Shown here: piece after piece, positions 1-9,200 of the stretch
Layout of the letters: every line of letters begins with the position of its first letter
How positions within the stretch are numbered: the first letter of the stretch is position 1
From: Patescibacteria group bacterium
GTDB lineage: Bacteria > Patescibacteriota > Minisyncoccia > JAHIHE01 > JAGLIN01
Assembly (NCBI GenBank): GCA_019428855.1
Contig: JAHYJV010000011.1
Location: 1-35,321, forward strand
DNA length: 35,321 nucleotides
Reading direction: 5' to 3'
Program-made: the position numbers and the translations under genes
Notes under the pieces: generated by a model
Databases searched by the model: none
What the model saw: the letters and a program-made list of their open reading frames with translations, nothing else
What the model was told of the DNA's origin: nothing

Positions 1-275
1 ATGAAAAGTGGAAAGATTTCTTGCAAGAAAAGTCATTCAACTTTGAAACAGGAAAACTACATTACACTCACAAAAGATTAAGATCGGCTTATCGAAGTTT
101 AAAAACAAATTTGCCTTATCTTTTTACCTATCAGAAATATCCTCAATTAAAAATTCCCAATACTACTAATTCTTTGGATGGATCATTCTCCTATTTTAAA
201 ACTTTACTGAGAATTCACCGAGGAATGAGCAAGACTAAAAGATACAAGGCAATTTGTGAAATGCTTAAAAATTAA
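1..275 (+). mobile_element. IS transposase, C-terminal fragment (5' end outside window)
   Basis: The reading frame is open from base 3 to the TAA at 273-275, so only the last 90 or so residues of a longer protein are visible. The TTG at 21 is an internal codon, not a start. The C-terminal pattern TTNSLDGSFSYFKTLLRIHR, then GMSKTKRYKAICEML, resembles the end of IS256/IS1249-like (MULE-type) transposases, where a TTN-x-(I/L)-EG segment carries the last catalytic Glu. Here that position reads Asp (SLDG), which may be a conservative change or a sign of decay. No terminal inverted repeat could be recognised in the short stretch before 324. The family call rests on motif resemblance only. Confidence 0.6.
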
Positions 276-284
276 GCACCCGAA

Positions 285-314
285 TTGACCATTAAGCCTA
301 ATTTAATAAATAAT
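285..314 (+). promoter_or_regulatory. Candidate promoter for the ABC transporter genes
   Basis: TTGACC (285-290) and AATAAT (309-314) are 18 bp apart. The expected start of transcription is about 321, only a few bases before the ATG at 324, so the mRNA would be nearly leaderless. The -10 box is imperfect. Confidence 0.4.
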
Positions 315-323
315 GAATAGCAA

Positions 324-1661
324 ATGGCCTTGATAGAAGTAAAGAAGGTAAGTGTCATCTACAACAAAGGTTTGACCAATGAATCAAATGCAGTTTTGGA
401 TATAAATTTGGAAATATACCCAGAGGAATATGTGATGATTTTTGGTCCGTCCGGATGTGGAAAATCTACACTCTTAAATCTAATTGCGGGGCTTGAAAAT
501 CCAACCGAAGGTGATATCATAATTGATGGGCAAAACATAAGTGAAATGGATTATGCCCAGATGTCCAGATTTCATTGTACAAAAATTGGCATGATTTTTC
601 AGGCCTATAATTTACTTTCTAGTTTGACTGTCAAAGATAACATTATTCTTCCGCAAGTTTTTTTGGGTAATCATGATTTCAAAGAGCGAAATAACAGAGC
701 TGATGTATTGCTTAAAAAATTTGGAATATATGAACATGCTAATAAAATTCCCACAGAGCTTTCTGGAGGGCAACAACAAAGAATTGGAATCGCGCGTTCC
801 TTAATTAATGATCAGCCAATAATTTTGGCAGATGAACCTGTGGGTAATCTAGATTCAAAATCAGCTGCAAATGTTCTTGATATCATTAAAGAACTTAATG
901 AAAAAAATAAAAAAACCATCGTCATGGTAACTCACAACCCTGAATATCTCGAATATGCACATCGTATATTTTATATGAAAGATGGAAGAATGACACATGT
1001 TGTCGTAAATAAAAAATCAAAACACCTGAAAAAGGATGTCACGCAGAAGGAAAAAGAGTTTGATTTATTAGCAAGATCTTTCCCTGGTCTTTCAGAAGCA
1101 CAACTTCATACCTTGATGATTCCGTTCAAGGCGAAAATTATGTCAGAATATTTATTAACATCTTTGAACACCGATCAAATACAGCGGATAGAAGAATTTA
1201 TTAAAAAGAGAATGTCTGGTAAGTTTTCTAAATATGAATTCAGGATGATGCTTGATAGATCGTTTGAAAAGGGTGGAATTGGCTTAGACGAAAGAACTGC
1301 CATCCAATATTCTTCCGAGACAGAAAAAATTATTCAAGGAGCAGGTTTGTTACAAAAAAATCTGAAAGACAAAGCAGAAAGCTTAAATTTAGAGGAATCC
1401 GTTTTAAAAGCAAAATTAATCTCCAGATATTTAATCCGTTCTTATATAGGAAATATTAGTGAGCAGCAGAAGAACAGATTGGAGCATCTTGTTGATATGA
1501 GATTTAAAAATGAAATTGAAGCAGAAACATTTGACAAAGTTTTGGACATGCCATCAAGTGAAGGCGGAGTTGGACTTGATAAAAGGGTTACTAAAAAAAT
1601 AACCAGAGATTTAGAAATAATACTTCTCGTAAAATTTGGAACTAGCACGGACATTAAATAA
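324..1661 (+). CDS. MacB/LolD-type ABC transporter ATPase with duplicated C-terminal extension
   Basis: This is the ATP-binding subunit of a MacB/LolD-type exporter, working with the permease encoded 21 bp downstream. Residues 1-230 hold a complete nucleotide-binding domain: Walker A GPSGCGKST (41-49), Q-loop at 91-96, signature LSGGQQQR (146-153), Walker B IILADEP (166-172) and switch His204. Typical LolD/MacB ATPase domains end near residue 230, but this protein runs to 445. The extra part contains two similar units, about 270-325 and 363-420. Each has a (I/L)xSxYL start, a charged helix, and a G-G-(I/V)-G-L-D-(E/K)-R motif (317-324 and 414-421). The start ATG has no Shine-Dalgarno site. 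The exported substrate is unknown, and the function of the extension is not recognised. Confidence 0.9.
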   Translation: MALIEVKKVSVIYNKGLTNESNAVLDINLEIYPEEYVMIFGPSGCGKSTLLNLIAGLENPTEGDIIIDGQNISEMDYAQMSRFHCTKIGMIFQAYNLLSSLTVKDNIILPQVFLGNHDFKERNNRADVLLKKFGIYEHANKIPTELSGGQQQRIGIARSLINDQPIILADEPVGNLDSKSAANVLDIIKELNEKNKKTIVMVTHNPEYLEYAHRIFYMKDGRMTHVVVNKKSKHLKKDVTQKEKEFDLLARSFPGLSEAQLHTLMIPFKAKIMSEYLLTSLNTDQIQRIEEFIKKRMSGKFSKYEFRMMLDRSFEKGGIGLDERTAIQYSSETEKIIQGAGLLQKNLKDKAESLNLEESVLKAKLISRYLIRSYIGNISEQQKNRLEHLVDMRFKNEIEAETFDKVLDMPSSEGGVGLDKRVTKKITRDLEIILLVKFGTSTDIK

Positions 1662-1682
1662 ATAATTATCTTATAATTTCAA

Positions 1683-2903
1683 ATGCAGTCAAAAGATATC
1701 ATACGACTTTCAACAAGAGTTTTCAAAACAAATAAGCTCAGAACTGGTCTTACAATTCTTGGTATTGGTGTTGGTATTGGTACAATCTTGTTTTTAGTTT
1801 CCTTTGGCTTTGGTTTGCAAAAAGTTATTCTAGAACAAATTACGACTTCGGATGCCTTATTAAGTCTGGATGTATATTCAGAATCATCTTCAATTATAGC
1901 ATTAGACAAGGAAAACCTAGAGAAAATTCAAGCAATTCCTGAGATAGATGAAGTAAGTCCGCTGATTGCAGTACCAGCCCAAATTGAAATTGACGGTTTG
2001 AGGAGTGGTACGGTCGTCAATGTTGTTGATGCATCATACTTTAATCTATCAGGAATGCAAATTGAAAAAGGAAGTTTTTTTGCTAAGGGTAATAGCAACA
2101 AGGCAGTTATCTCTTCGGCGACTTTAAGGTCTTTTAATATTGAAGATTTCGGCAGTGCTTTGGATAAGACTGTCACAATCAAGCTCTATCTCTCCCAAAA
2201 AAGAGAATTAGAAAGTGAAGAAATTCCCGTGGCTGAAATTGAAGAAATAAATCTAGCCTATGATTTTGATATTGTCGGTATTGTTGACGATGAGTATAAT
2301 TCCTTTTTATTTATCCCTTCTTCTGAAAATATTAAGAGTATGAATTTGCCCGATTATTCGACAGTAAAGATAAAAGTGAAGACTGAGAATGACCTTGAGG
2401 ATGTGCGAAATAAAATAATTGAAATGGGATTTGGTGTTTCAGCACTATCTGATATTATTGATGAAGCCAATAAAATATTTCAGGCGGTGCAAATTGTCCT
2501 CTCTCTTTTTGGAGCGGTTGCCTTAATTGTTTCTGCGATTGGAATGTTTAATACTATGACTATTGCTCTTTTGGAAAGAATTCAAGAGATTGGAATTATG
2601 AAAGCACTTGGTGCTTCGAGAAGTGATATTTGGAAATTATTTTTGATAGAATCTGTTATTATTGGTTTTCTAGGAGGTGTCAGCGGTATATTGATTGGTT
2701 TTCTGGGAGGAAAAGTCCTAAATTTCGGAATAAATAAATTAGCGAGTTCCCTTGGAGGTCAAGTAGTTGACTTATTTTATACCCCGACTGCTTTTGTTAT
2801 AATTATTTTAGTTTTTTCAACAGTAGTAGGTTTTATGACAGGTCTTTATCCAGCAAGAAGAGCTTCAAAATTAAACGCCTTGGATGCCTTAAGATATAAA
2901 TAG
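1683..2903 (+). CDS. MacB/FtsX-type ABC transporter permease
   Basis: Membrane subunit partnering the preceding ATPase. The architecture is that of MacB-family permeases: one N-terminal transmembrane helix (about residues 20-44), a large extracytoplasmic domain of the MacB_PCD type (about 45-260), then three C-terminal helices (about 265-290, 320-348 and 365-390) of the FtsX domain. Family hallmarks are the EIGIMKALGASRSDI coupling helix after the second helix and the terminal YPARRASKLNALDALRY signature. The length of 406 residues is normal for the short Gram-positive-like form that has no fused ATPase. It probably exports a peptide, lipid or lipoprotein-like substrate, or transmits force across the membrane; the substrate cannot be read from sequence. 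Confidence 0.9.
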   Translation: MQSKDIIRLSTRVFKTNKLRTGLTILGIGVGIGTILFLVSFGFGLQKVILEQITTSDALLSLDVYSESSSIIALDKENLEKIQAIPEIDEVSPLIAVPAQIEIDGLRSGTVVNVVDASYFNLSGMQIEKGSFFAKGNSNKAVISSATLRSFNIEDFGSALDKTVTIKLYLSQKRELESEEIPVAEIEEINLAYDFDIVGIVDDEYNSFLFIPSSENIKSMNLPDYSTVKIKVKTENDLEDVRNKIIEMGFGVSALSDIIDEANKIFQAVQIVLSLFGAVALIVSAIGMFNTMTIALLERIQEIGIMKALGASRSDIWKLFLIESVIIGFLGGVSGILIGFLGGKVLNFGINKLASSLGGQVVDLFYTPTAFVIIILVFSTVVGFMTGLYPARRASKLNALDALRYK

Positions 2904-2919
2904 AAACCTGATTTTATTA

Positions 2920-2948
2920 TTGATTTATACTTATATTTGTTTTATAAT
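2920..2948 (+). promoter_or_regulatory. Promoter for the response regulator and TPR genes
   Basis: TTGATT (2920-2925) and a perfect TATAAT (2943-2948) are separated by 17 bp. Transcription would start near 2955 and give a leader of about 14 nt before the ATG at 2969. Confidence 0.6.
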
Positions 2949-2968
2949 GTGAATAATGAAAATATTTT

Positions 2969-3355
2969 ATGAAAAAAACAAAAAAAATTGCAGTGGTCGA
3001 AGATGATCCTACCGTTAAGGAGATTTACGAGATTAAATTACGTTCCAATAATTACGAAGTAGTTTCTGCTGATAACGGACTACAAGCAGTAAAGATGATA
3101 ATCAAAGAAAAACCAGACTTGGTTTTGCTTGATATTCTTCTTCCGAAAATGGATGGATTTGATGTTATCGATAAGTTAAAAAAATCAGAGGATGTCAAAA
3201 TCAGAAAAGTTCCAGTTTTTATTGTTTCGAATTTATCAAGTAAAGAAGATATTGAGGAAGCAAAATATCTTGGTGTTGAGGACTATATTGTTAAAGCTAG
3301 GAGCAATCCGAACGATATTATAAAAAAAATAAAAGATTTTTTTGATCATGAATAA
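2969..3355 (+). CDS. Receiver-only response regulator (CheY-like)
   Basis: A stand-alone phospho-receiver domain of 128 residues with no output domain. The acidic pocket is E11-D12-D13, the phospho-acceptor is D55 in LVLLDILLPKMDG, the switch Ser is S87 and the conserved Lys is K109. All catalytic positions are intact. No histidine kinase lies in the window, so its donor is encoded elsewhere or is an orphan kinase. It must act by protein-protein contact, since there is no DNA-binding part. It has its own promoter, and the TPR gene follows 31 bp later in the same direction, so the two may be cotranscribed. Confidence 0.92.
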   Translation: MKKTKKIAVVEDDPTVKEIYEIKLRSNNYEVVSADNGLQAVKMIIKEKPDLVLLDILLPKMDGFDVIDKLKKSEDVKIRKVPVFIVSNLSSKEDIEEAKYLGVEDYIVKARSNPNDIIKKIKDFFDHE

Positions 3356-3386
3356 TGTTAATTTACATCGAAACTAATATAAAAAT

Positions 3387-4067
3387 ATGAAAGAAACCAG
3401 CAAAAAAGAAAGAAAAATATTTAAAAAAGATCCATATATGGAAAAATATGAAAAGAATATTATCCTTTTCGGATTATTTACTTTTATAATTTTATCGGTG
3501 ATATCTTTTGTTTTTATCATGCCGATGCTATTTGGTTTTTATAATAATATTAATCCTCAGCAAGGAGATGTTGCTGATAAGAATCAATATATTCAAAAAA
3601 ATCAAACTTCGTCTGAAACAAACTATAAATCCGGAATAACTCTTTTTGATGAAAAAAATTATTCTTCAGCCTTGGATTTTTTTAAAAAAGCAATTGATGA
3701 AGAGCCTAATAATATAAATTATTTAACAGAATATGCCATAACAAATTACAGATTAAAAAATTATAGTGAGGCGATTAAAACATATCAGAGGATTATTGTT
3801 ATTGATGAAAATAGTGTTTCATCTTACAATAGTATCGGTAATATATATTGGATTATGGAAAACTATGATGCAGCTGAAAATAATTTCAAAAAAGCGATAG
3901 AAATTAATCCAAGCATAATTTCAGCCTATAATAATTATGCTTTAATGCTTGATGAAAAAGGTCAAATTGAAGAAGCAAAAGAAATATTGCAACAAGGGAT
4001 GGAAGCAAACTCAGAAAATACGGAATTGAAACTTACTATGAGAATTATAGAAGGTAATGAGAATTAA
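3387..4067 (+). CDS. Membrane-anchored TPR-repeat protein
   Basis: A 226-residue protein with a lysine-rich N-terminus, one transmembrane helix (about residues 24-50) and four tetratricopeptide repeats at about 77-109, 111-143, 145-177 and 179-211. Each repeat shows the usual A/G-x-x-x-x-x-x-x-x-Y-x-x-A spacing and ends near a Pro or Asn. The positive residues before the helix predict the N-terminus in the cytoplasm and the TPR part outside, where it would act as a scaffold for envelope proteins. It sits between the response regulator and the glycogen synthase gene, with 20 bp to the latter. The binding partner is unknown. Confidence 0.85.
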   Translation: MKETSKKERKIFKKDPYMEKYEKNIILFGLFTFIILSVISFVFIMPMLFGFYNNINPQQGDVADKNQYIQKNQTSSETNYKSGITLFDEKNYSSALDFFKKAIDEEPNNINYLTEYAITNYRLKNYSEAIKTYQRIIVIDENSVSSYNSIGNIYWIMENYDAAENNFKKAIEINPSIISAYNNYALMLDEKGQIEEAKEILQQGMEANSENTELKLTMRIIEGNEN

Positions 4068-4090
4068 ATAAAAAAAATAATCTTATATTG

Positions 4091-5962
4091 ATGAAAGCCA
4101 AAACAAAAATAATTACCAAACCAGATATGTTGATTGAGATGTCTTGGGAAGTATGTAATAAAGTCGGCGGAATTTTTACGGTGCTGAGTTCAAAGGCAAA
4201 ACAAATGCAAAAGCGTTATCGAAATTCTTATTGTTTAGTAGGACCATATTTTGTTGATAAAAGTAGAGGTGTTTTTAAAGAGGAGCCTATTCCAGAAATT
4301 TATAAACAAGTTTATTCTGACCTAAAAGATGTCGGGATAATTCTTCATTTCGGAACTTGGGTTATTAAGGGAGAGCCGAAAGTTATTTTAGTTGATTTTA
4401 GTAATTTTTGGTATAATAAGGATGATATAAAAAAACAAATGTGGGAAAGCTTTGGAGTGGATTCGATAAGTAGTGCTTATGATTTTGATGAGCCAGTTTT
4501 GTGGAGCTGGACGGTTGGTATGTTAGTTGAAAAAATAGGTCAAGTACAACAAGACAAAAATATCGTGCTTCATGCTCATGAATGGCTTTCTGGAGGAGCA
4601 ATTTTATATCTCAAAAAAAATAATTCAAAAATATGTTCTGTTTTTACAACTCATGCTACAACCCTTGGCAGAACTATTGCAAGTCACGGCTTGGATTTAT
4701 ATTACGAATTAGATAAAATCAAGCCGACGGAAGAGGCGTATAAATATGGAGTTCAGGCAAAACATAATCTCGAAAAGGTATCTGCAGAAAATGCGAATGT
4801 TTTTACAACAGTAAGTCAAATTACTGCTTTAGAAGCCAAATATATTTTGGGTAAGGATGTCGATGTAATTTTGCCTAATGGTCTCGATATGTCTGAATTT
4901 CCGAGTTTCGAAGAGACAGCCTTGAAGCATAAACAATATCGCAATAGATTAAGAAGATTCGCTCTATATTATTTCTCGCCCTATTATAAAATTGATCTTG
5001 AGAACACTTTATTCTATTTTACTGCTAGTAGATATGAGTTTCATAACAAAGGTTTAGACATTTTCATTGAGTCTTTAGGAAAGCTCAATGAAAAAATGAA
5101 AAAAAACAATAGTAAAAAAAATATCGTAACTTTTTTTTATGTACCAGCTCAAATGACGAACATTAATCCAGACATTATTGAAGCCCGCGAATTTTTCAGG
5201 GATATTAAAGATTTATTGGAAGAGGAAGAGGATGATATAAAAGAAAATTTACTTTATACAATTTCGGCAGAAGAAAAAATAAACAAGAAATCAATATTTT
5301 CTGAAAGCTTTAATCTAGCTATGAAAAGTAAGCTTTTGAAACTAAAGTCAAAAAATGGTCCAGCTCCGCTCTCAACACATGAAATTTCTCAAGCAGAAAA
5401 TGATTCAATTTTGCGAGCTTTTAAAGCAGCTGGTCTGGAAAATAAAGAAGAGGACAAAGTTAAGGTTATTTTTTATCCAATATACTTAACTGGTGCAGAT
5501 GGCTTGAGTGACCTTGATTATTATCAAAGTATCCAAGCTTGCCATTTAGGTGCTTTTCCTTCTTATTATGAACCATGGGGTTATACTCCTTTGGAAACTG
5601 CCGCCCTCGGAGTTGCTTCCTTGACGAGCAATCTTTCTGGATTTGGAAAATATTTTTACAGCAATCTTCACGACAAAAAGAATCCCGGAATATATATCTT
5701 AGATATCGAAAATGAAAAAAGAGAAGACATTCTAAGAGAATTTGTCGATATTTTGTATAAGTATACGTTGTTTACCAAAAAACAAAGAATCGAAAATAAA
5801 ATGCAAGCACGGAAGGTGGCCTTTATGGCAGACTGGGAAAATTTTGTTGATTATTATGTTAAAGCACATGGTTTAGCTCTAGAAAGAAGTCAGAGTCAAA
5901 TCGTTTCAAGAGAAAAAACCTGTCAACAAGAGTCTAAATCTTATAAAAAAACCACATCTTGA
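4091..5962 (+). CDS. Glycogen synthase, GT3 (eukaryote-like) family
   Basis: A retaining glucosyltransferase predicted to extend alpha-1,4-glucan from UDP-glucose. It belongs to GT3, the animal and yeast glycogen synthase group, rather than the usual bacterial GT5 GlgA. The signs are MSWEVCNKVGGIFTV near the N-terminus (about 18-32), HAHEWLSGG (161-169), TTHATTLGR (186-194), the sugar-nucleotide motif ASRYEFHNKGLD (312-323), and PSYYEPWGYTPLE (490-502) with the catalytic Glu, followed by LTSNLSGFG. The length of 623 residues fits GT3. I chose the ATG at 4091 rather than the in-frame TTG at 4088. The last 25 residues are polar. The rpoB promoter's -35 box overlaps its stop codon. No debranching or branching enzyme gene is adjacent. 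Confidence 0.85.
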   Translation: MKAKTKIITKPDMLIEMSWEVCNKVGGIFTVLSSKAKQMQKRYRNSYCLVGPYFVDKSRGVFKEEPIPEIYKQVYSDLKDVGIILHFGTWVIKGEPKVILVDFSNFWYNKDDIKKQMWESFGVDSISSAYDFDEPVLWSWTVGMLVEKIGQVQQDKNIVLHAHEWLSGGAILYLKKNNSKICSVFTTHATTLGRTIASHGLDLYYELDKIKPTEEAYKYGVQAKHNLEKVSAENANVFTTVSQITALEAKYILGKDVDVILPNGLDMSEFPSFEETALKHKQYRNRLRRFALYYFSPYYKIDLENTLFYFTASRYEFHNKGLDIFIESLGKLNEKMKKNNSKKNIVTFFYVPAQMTNINPDIIEAREFFRDIKDLLEEEEDDIKENLLYTISAEEKINKKSIFSESFNLAMKSKLLKLKSKNGPAPLSTHEISQAENDSILRAFKAAGLENKEEDKVKVIFYPIYLTGADGLSDLDYYQSIQACHLGAFPSYYEPWGYTPLETAALGVASLTSNLSGFGKYFYSNLHDKKNPGIYILDIENEKREDILREFVDILYKYTLFTKKQRIENKMQARKVAFMADWENFVDYYVKAHGLALERSQSQIVSREKTCQQESKSYKKTTS

Positions 5963-5986
5963 CAATATTTATTGTTTGTATATAAT
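5959..5986 (+). promoter_or_regulatory. Consensus promoter of the rpoB-rpoC operon
   Basis: A perfect TTGACA (5959-5964) and perfect TATAAT (5981-5986) are 16 bp apart. The -35 box overlaps the TGA stop of the glycogen synthase gene. Transcription should start near 5993, leaving a leader of about 220 nt. Confidence 0.75.
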
Positions 5987-5992
5987 GAATAT

Positions 5993-6216
5993 ACTTGAAT
6001 ACAAGTCAAAAATTGATATATGATTTATAAAATCATCAGATAAATACGGGATGCCCTTTCATGCCTGCAGTGTTTGCTGTTTAGGCTTGTTTTTGTGTCT
6101 TTGAAATATTTTTTACCGTATTTTAGATTTTCGTTTAAAAGTGTTCTTTTTCGTTATTATATTAAAAATGGATATAATAATTTATTTTGCTAATAATTAA
6201 CTTATTTTTATAAAAT
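5993..6216 (+). promoter_or_regulatory. Structured 5' leader of rpoB
   Basis: The leader between the promoter and the rpoB ATG contains a small hairpin (ATGATTT 6020-6026 with AAATCAT 6030-6036). It also contains an 8-bp perfect closing helix, AAATACGG (6042-6049) with CCGTATTT (6116-6123). Inside that helix, GCCT/AGGC (6063-6066 with 6083-6086) and CAG/CTG (6068-6070 with 6077-6079) form a second hairpin. This looks like a folded domain rather than a plain spacer. No ligand or known family was recognised, and no intrinsic terminator lies in it. A control point for RNA polymerase synthesis is possible but is an inference. Confidence 0.4.
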
Positions 6217-9200
6217 ATGTCAATACTCAAAATCAAAGAGGCGACTAGCTTAAAATCAAATAGGAAATATTTTAATGAAATAGATGAAGTAGTAAATGCC
6301 CCTTATCTAATCAAGTCTCAAATAACTTCTTATAATTGGTTTATCGAAATAGGACTTCGCGAATTGCTAGAAGAAGTGTCTCCAATTATTAGCTTTAATA
6401 AACAGCTAGAGCTGGATTTTGTTGATTATTATTTAGACAAGCCTAAATATGATGAAGAAACATCAAAAAAGAAAAATCTTTCTTATGAGGCACCTCTCCG
6501 ATGTAAGGTGAGATTAGTAAGTAAAGAAGATAATTTTAAAAAAGAACAAGAAATTTATTTTGGAGAGTTCCCGCTAATGACAAAGCGAGGAACTTTTATT
6601 ATTAACGGAGTCGAAAGAGTGGTAGTAAGTCAGTTGATAAAATCACCAGGCACATTTTTTTCTCTTGTGACTGAGAAAGAAGATAAGAGATATTTTGGGG
6701 CAAAACTAATCCCGACCAGGGGTGCTTGGCTTGAGGTTGAAACAGAAGCTAGCGGGGCGATTTTTGTGAAGATAGATAAAAAAAGGAAAGTCGCAATAAC
6801 TTCTCTTTTGAGAGCTTTTGGGAATAGTACAGACAAACAGCTTTTGGAATTGTTTTCAGATGTAGATACGGGTAATGTTAAATTTATTGAAGCTACAATA
6901 GCCAAAGATATTGCCAAGACCAAGGGTGAGGGGTTTATTGAAGTTTATAAAAGAATTAGACCGGGAGATCTTGCTACAGCTGATAATGCCAGACAATTAA
7001 TTGAAGGAATGTTTTTCAAATTTGATCGATACGATCTTGGTAAAGTTGGTAGACATAAGATAAATCAAAGGTTAAATATAGATTTAGCAGATACAGTTGA
7101 AAACAGAGTATTTCAATCTAGTGACTTAATTGCTGTCATAAAAGAAATTATTAGATTAAATAATACTCCAGGTTCCGTGGCCGACGATATTGACCATCTT
7201 GGAAATAGAAGAGTAAGAACTGTCGGAGAATTAATTCAGGAAAGATTTCGTCTTGGATTTATGAGAGTTGAAAGAAATATTAAAGACCGCATGAGTACTT
7301 TGGATATTAATACTGCTTCGCCTTCGCAATTAATCAATACTAGACCGTTGATTGCTGTTATTCGAGAATTTTTTATGTCTTCTCAACTTTGTCAGTTTAT
7401 GGATCAAGTAAATCCACTTTCTGAGCTTGAACATAAGAGAAGATTATCAGCTATGGGTCCAGGAGGACTTACCAGGGAAAGAGCTGGCTTTGAAGTTCGT
7501 GATGTGCATCGTTCTCATTATGGCAGAGTATGTCCAATTCAAACCCCTGAAGGACCAAATATCGGTTTAGTGGGACATCTTGCTCTTTATGCCACCATAA
7601 ATGAATATGGTTTTCTGGAAACTCCTTATCGAAAAGTTAAAGATGGGAAAGTGTCAGAAAATATTGAATATCTTGATGCGTCTGAGGAAGAAGAGGCTAT
7701 TATTGCTCATGCGAGTGTTCCATATGACCGAAAAACTCAAATGTTTACCCAAAAAGAAGTGCAGGCCCGAGTCAAAGGAAGGCCAGGAATTATTGAGGCT
7801 GAAAAGGTAAACTATATGGATGTTTCTCCAAATCAAGCAATTAGCGTTGCAACTTCTTTGATTCCTTTTTTAGAAAATGATGATGCTCATCGAGCTTTAA
7901 TGGGCTCGAACATGCAACGACAGGCTGTAACTTGTATTGTGTCTCAATCACCAGTAGTGGGTACGGGTTTAGAAAAAAGAGCCGCTGAAGATTCTGGTCA
8001 TGTTATTCTAGCGGAAGAAGACGGTGAAGTTACTGAATTAGATGGAGCACATATCAAAATCAAAAATAAGAATGGAACTTCTTTGACCTATAACCTTCAT
8101 AATTTTGTCAGGTCTAATGCTGCAACCTGTATGACTCAACATCCAAGAGTTGCTAAAGGGCAGAAAATTAAAAAAGGAGATTTAGTTGCTGATGGCTCTG
8201 GTACTGAAAACGGCGAACTTGCTCTTGGACAAAATCTTGTAGTTGCTTTTATCCCTTGGGCAGGATGTAATTTTGAAGATGCAATTATACTATCTCAAAG
8301 AGTTGTTGAAGAGGACAGATTCAGCTCAATTCATATCGAAGATTTTTCCATTGATGTGCGTGATACAAAATTAGGGCCAGAGGTTGTTACTTGTGATATC
8401 CCAAATATAGGAGAAGATAAATTAAAAGATCTCGACGAAGAAGGTATTGTCAGAATTGGAGCAGAAGTTCGTTCGGGAGATATTTTGGTTGGTAAGATTA
8501 CCCCTAAGGGAGAAAGTGATTTAACTGCCGAAGAAAGACTCTTGCGGTCAATTTTTGGAGAAAAAGCAAGGGATGTTAAAGATACTTCCTTATACCTTCA
8601 ACATGGGGAGCAAGGTAAAGTTGTGGATGTAAAAATATTTTCCAGAGATCAAGGTGATAAATTATCAAGTGGAGTGATTAAGAAAATTCAAGTTAGTGTA
8701 GCCCAACTTCGTAAAATTCAAGTGGGAGATAAGCTTGCTGGAAGGCATGGGAACAAAGGTGTAATTTCCACAATTTTGCCAGTTGAAGATATGCCCTATC
8801 TTGAAGATGGATCTACGGTTGATATAATTTTAAATCCGTTAGGAGTTGCTTCTCGTATGAATATTGGACAGATTTTAGAAACTCATCTTGGTTGGGCTGC
8901 CAGTAAACTTGGATATAAGGTTGCTTGTCAATCCCTCAACGGTGTGACTGAAGAGCAGATTAAGGGAGAACTTCGAAAAGCTGATTTGCCAGAAGATGGA
9001 AAGGTGCAGCTTTTTGATGGTAGAACTGGAAAGGCATTTGAAAATCTTTCGACCGTGGGAGTCACTTACATCTTGAAATTAAATCATCTTGTTGAAGATA
9101 AAATTCATATGCGTTCTATCGGTCCTTACTCTCTCATCACTCAACAGCCACTTGGAGGGAAGGCTCAATTTGGTGGACAGAGGTTTGGAGAAATGGAGGT

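Noticed and set aside
6173-6178. Second TATAAT just upstream of rpoB
   Set aside because: No acceptable -35 box lies 15-19 bp upstream, while a full consensus promoter is present at 5959-5986.
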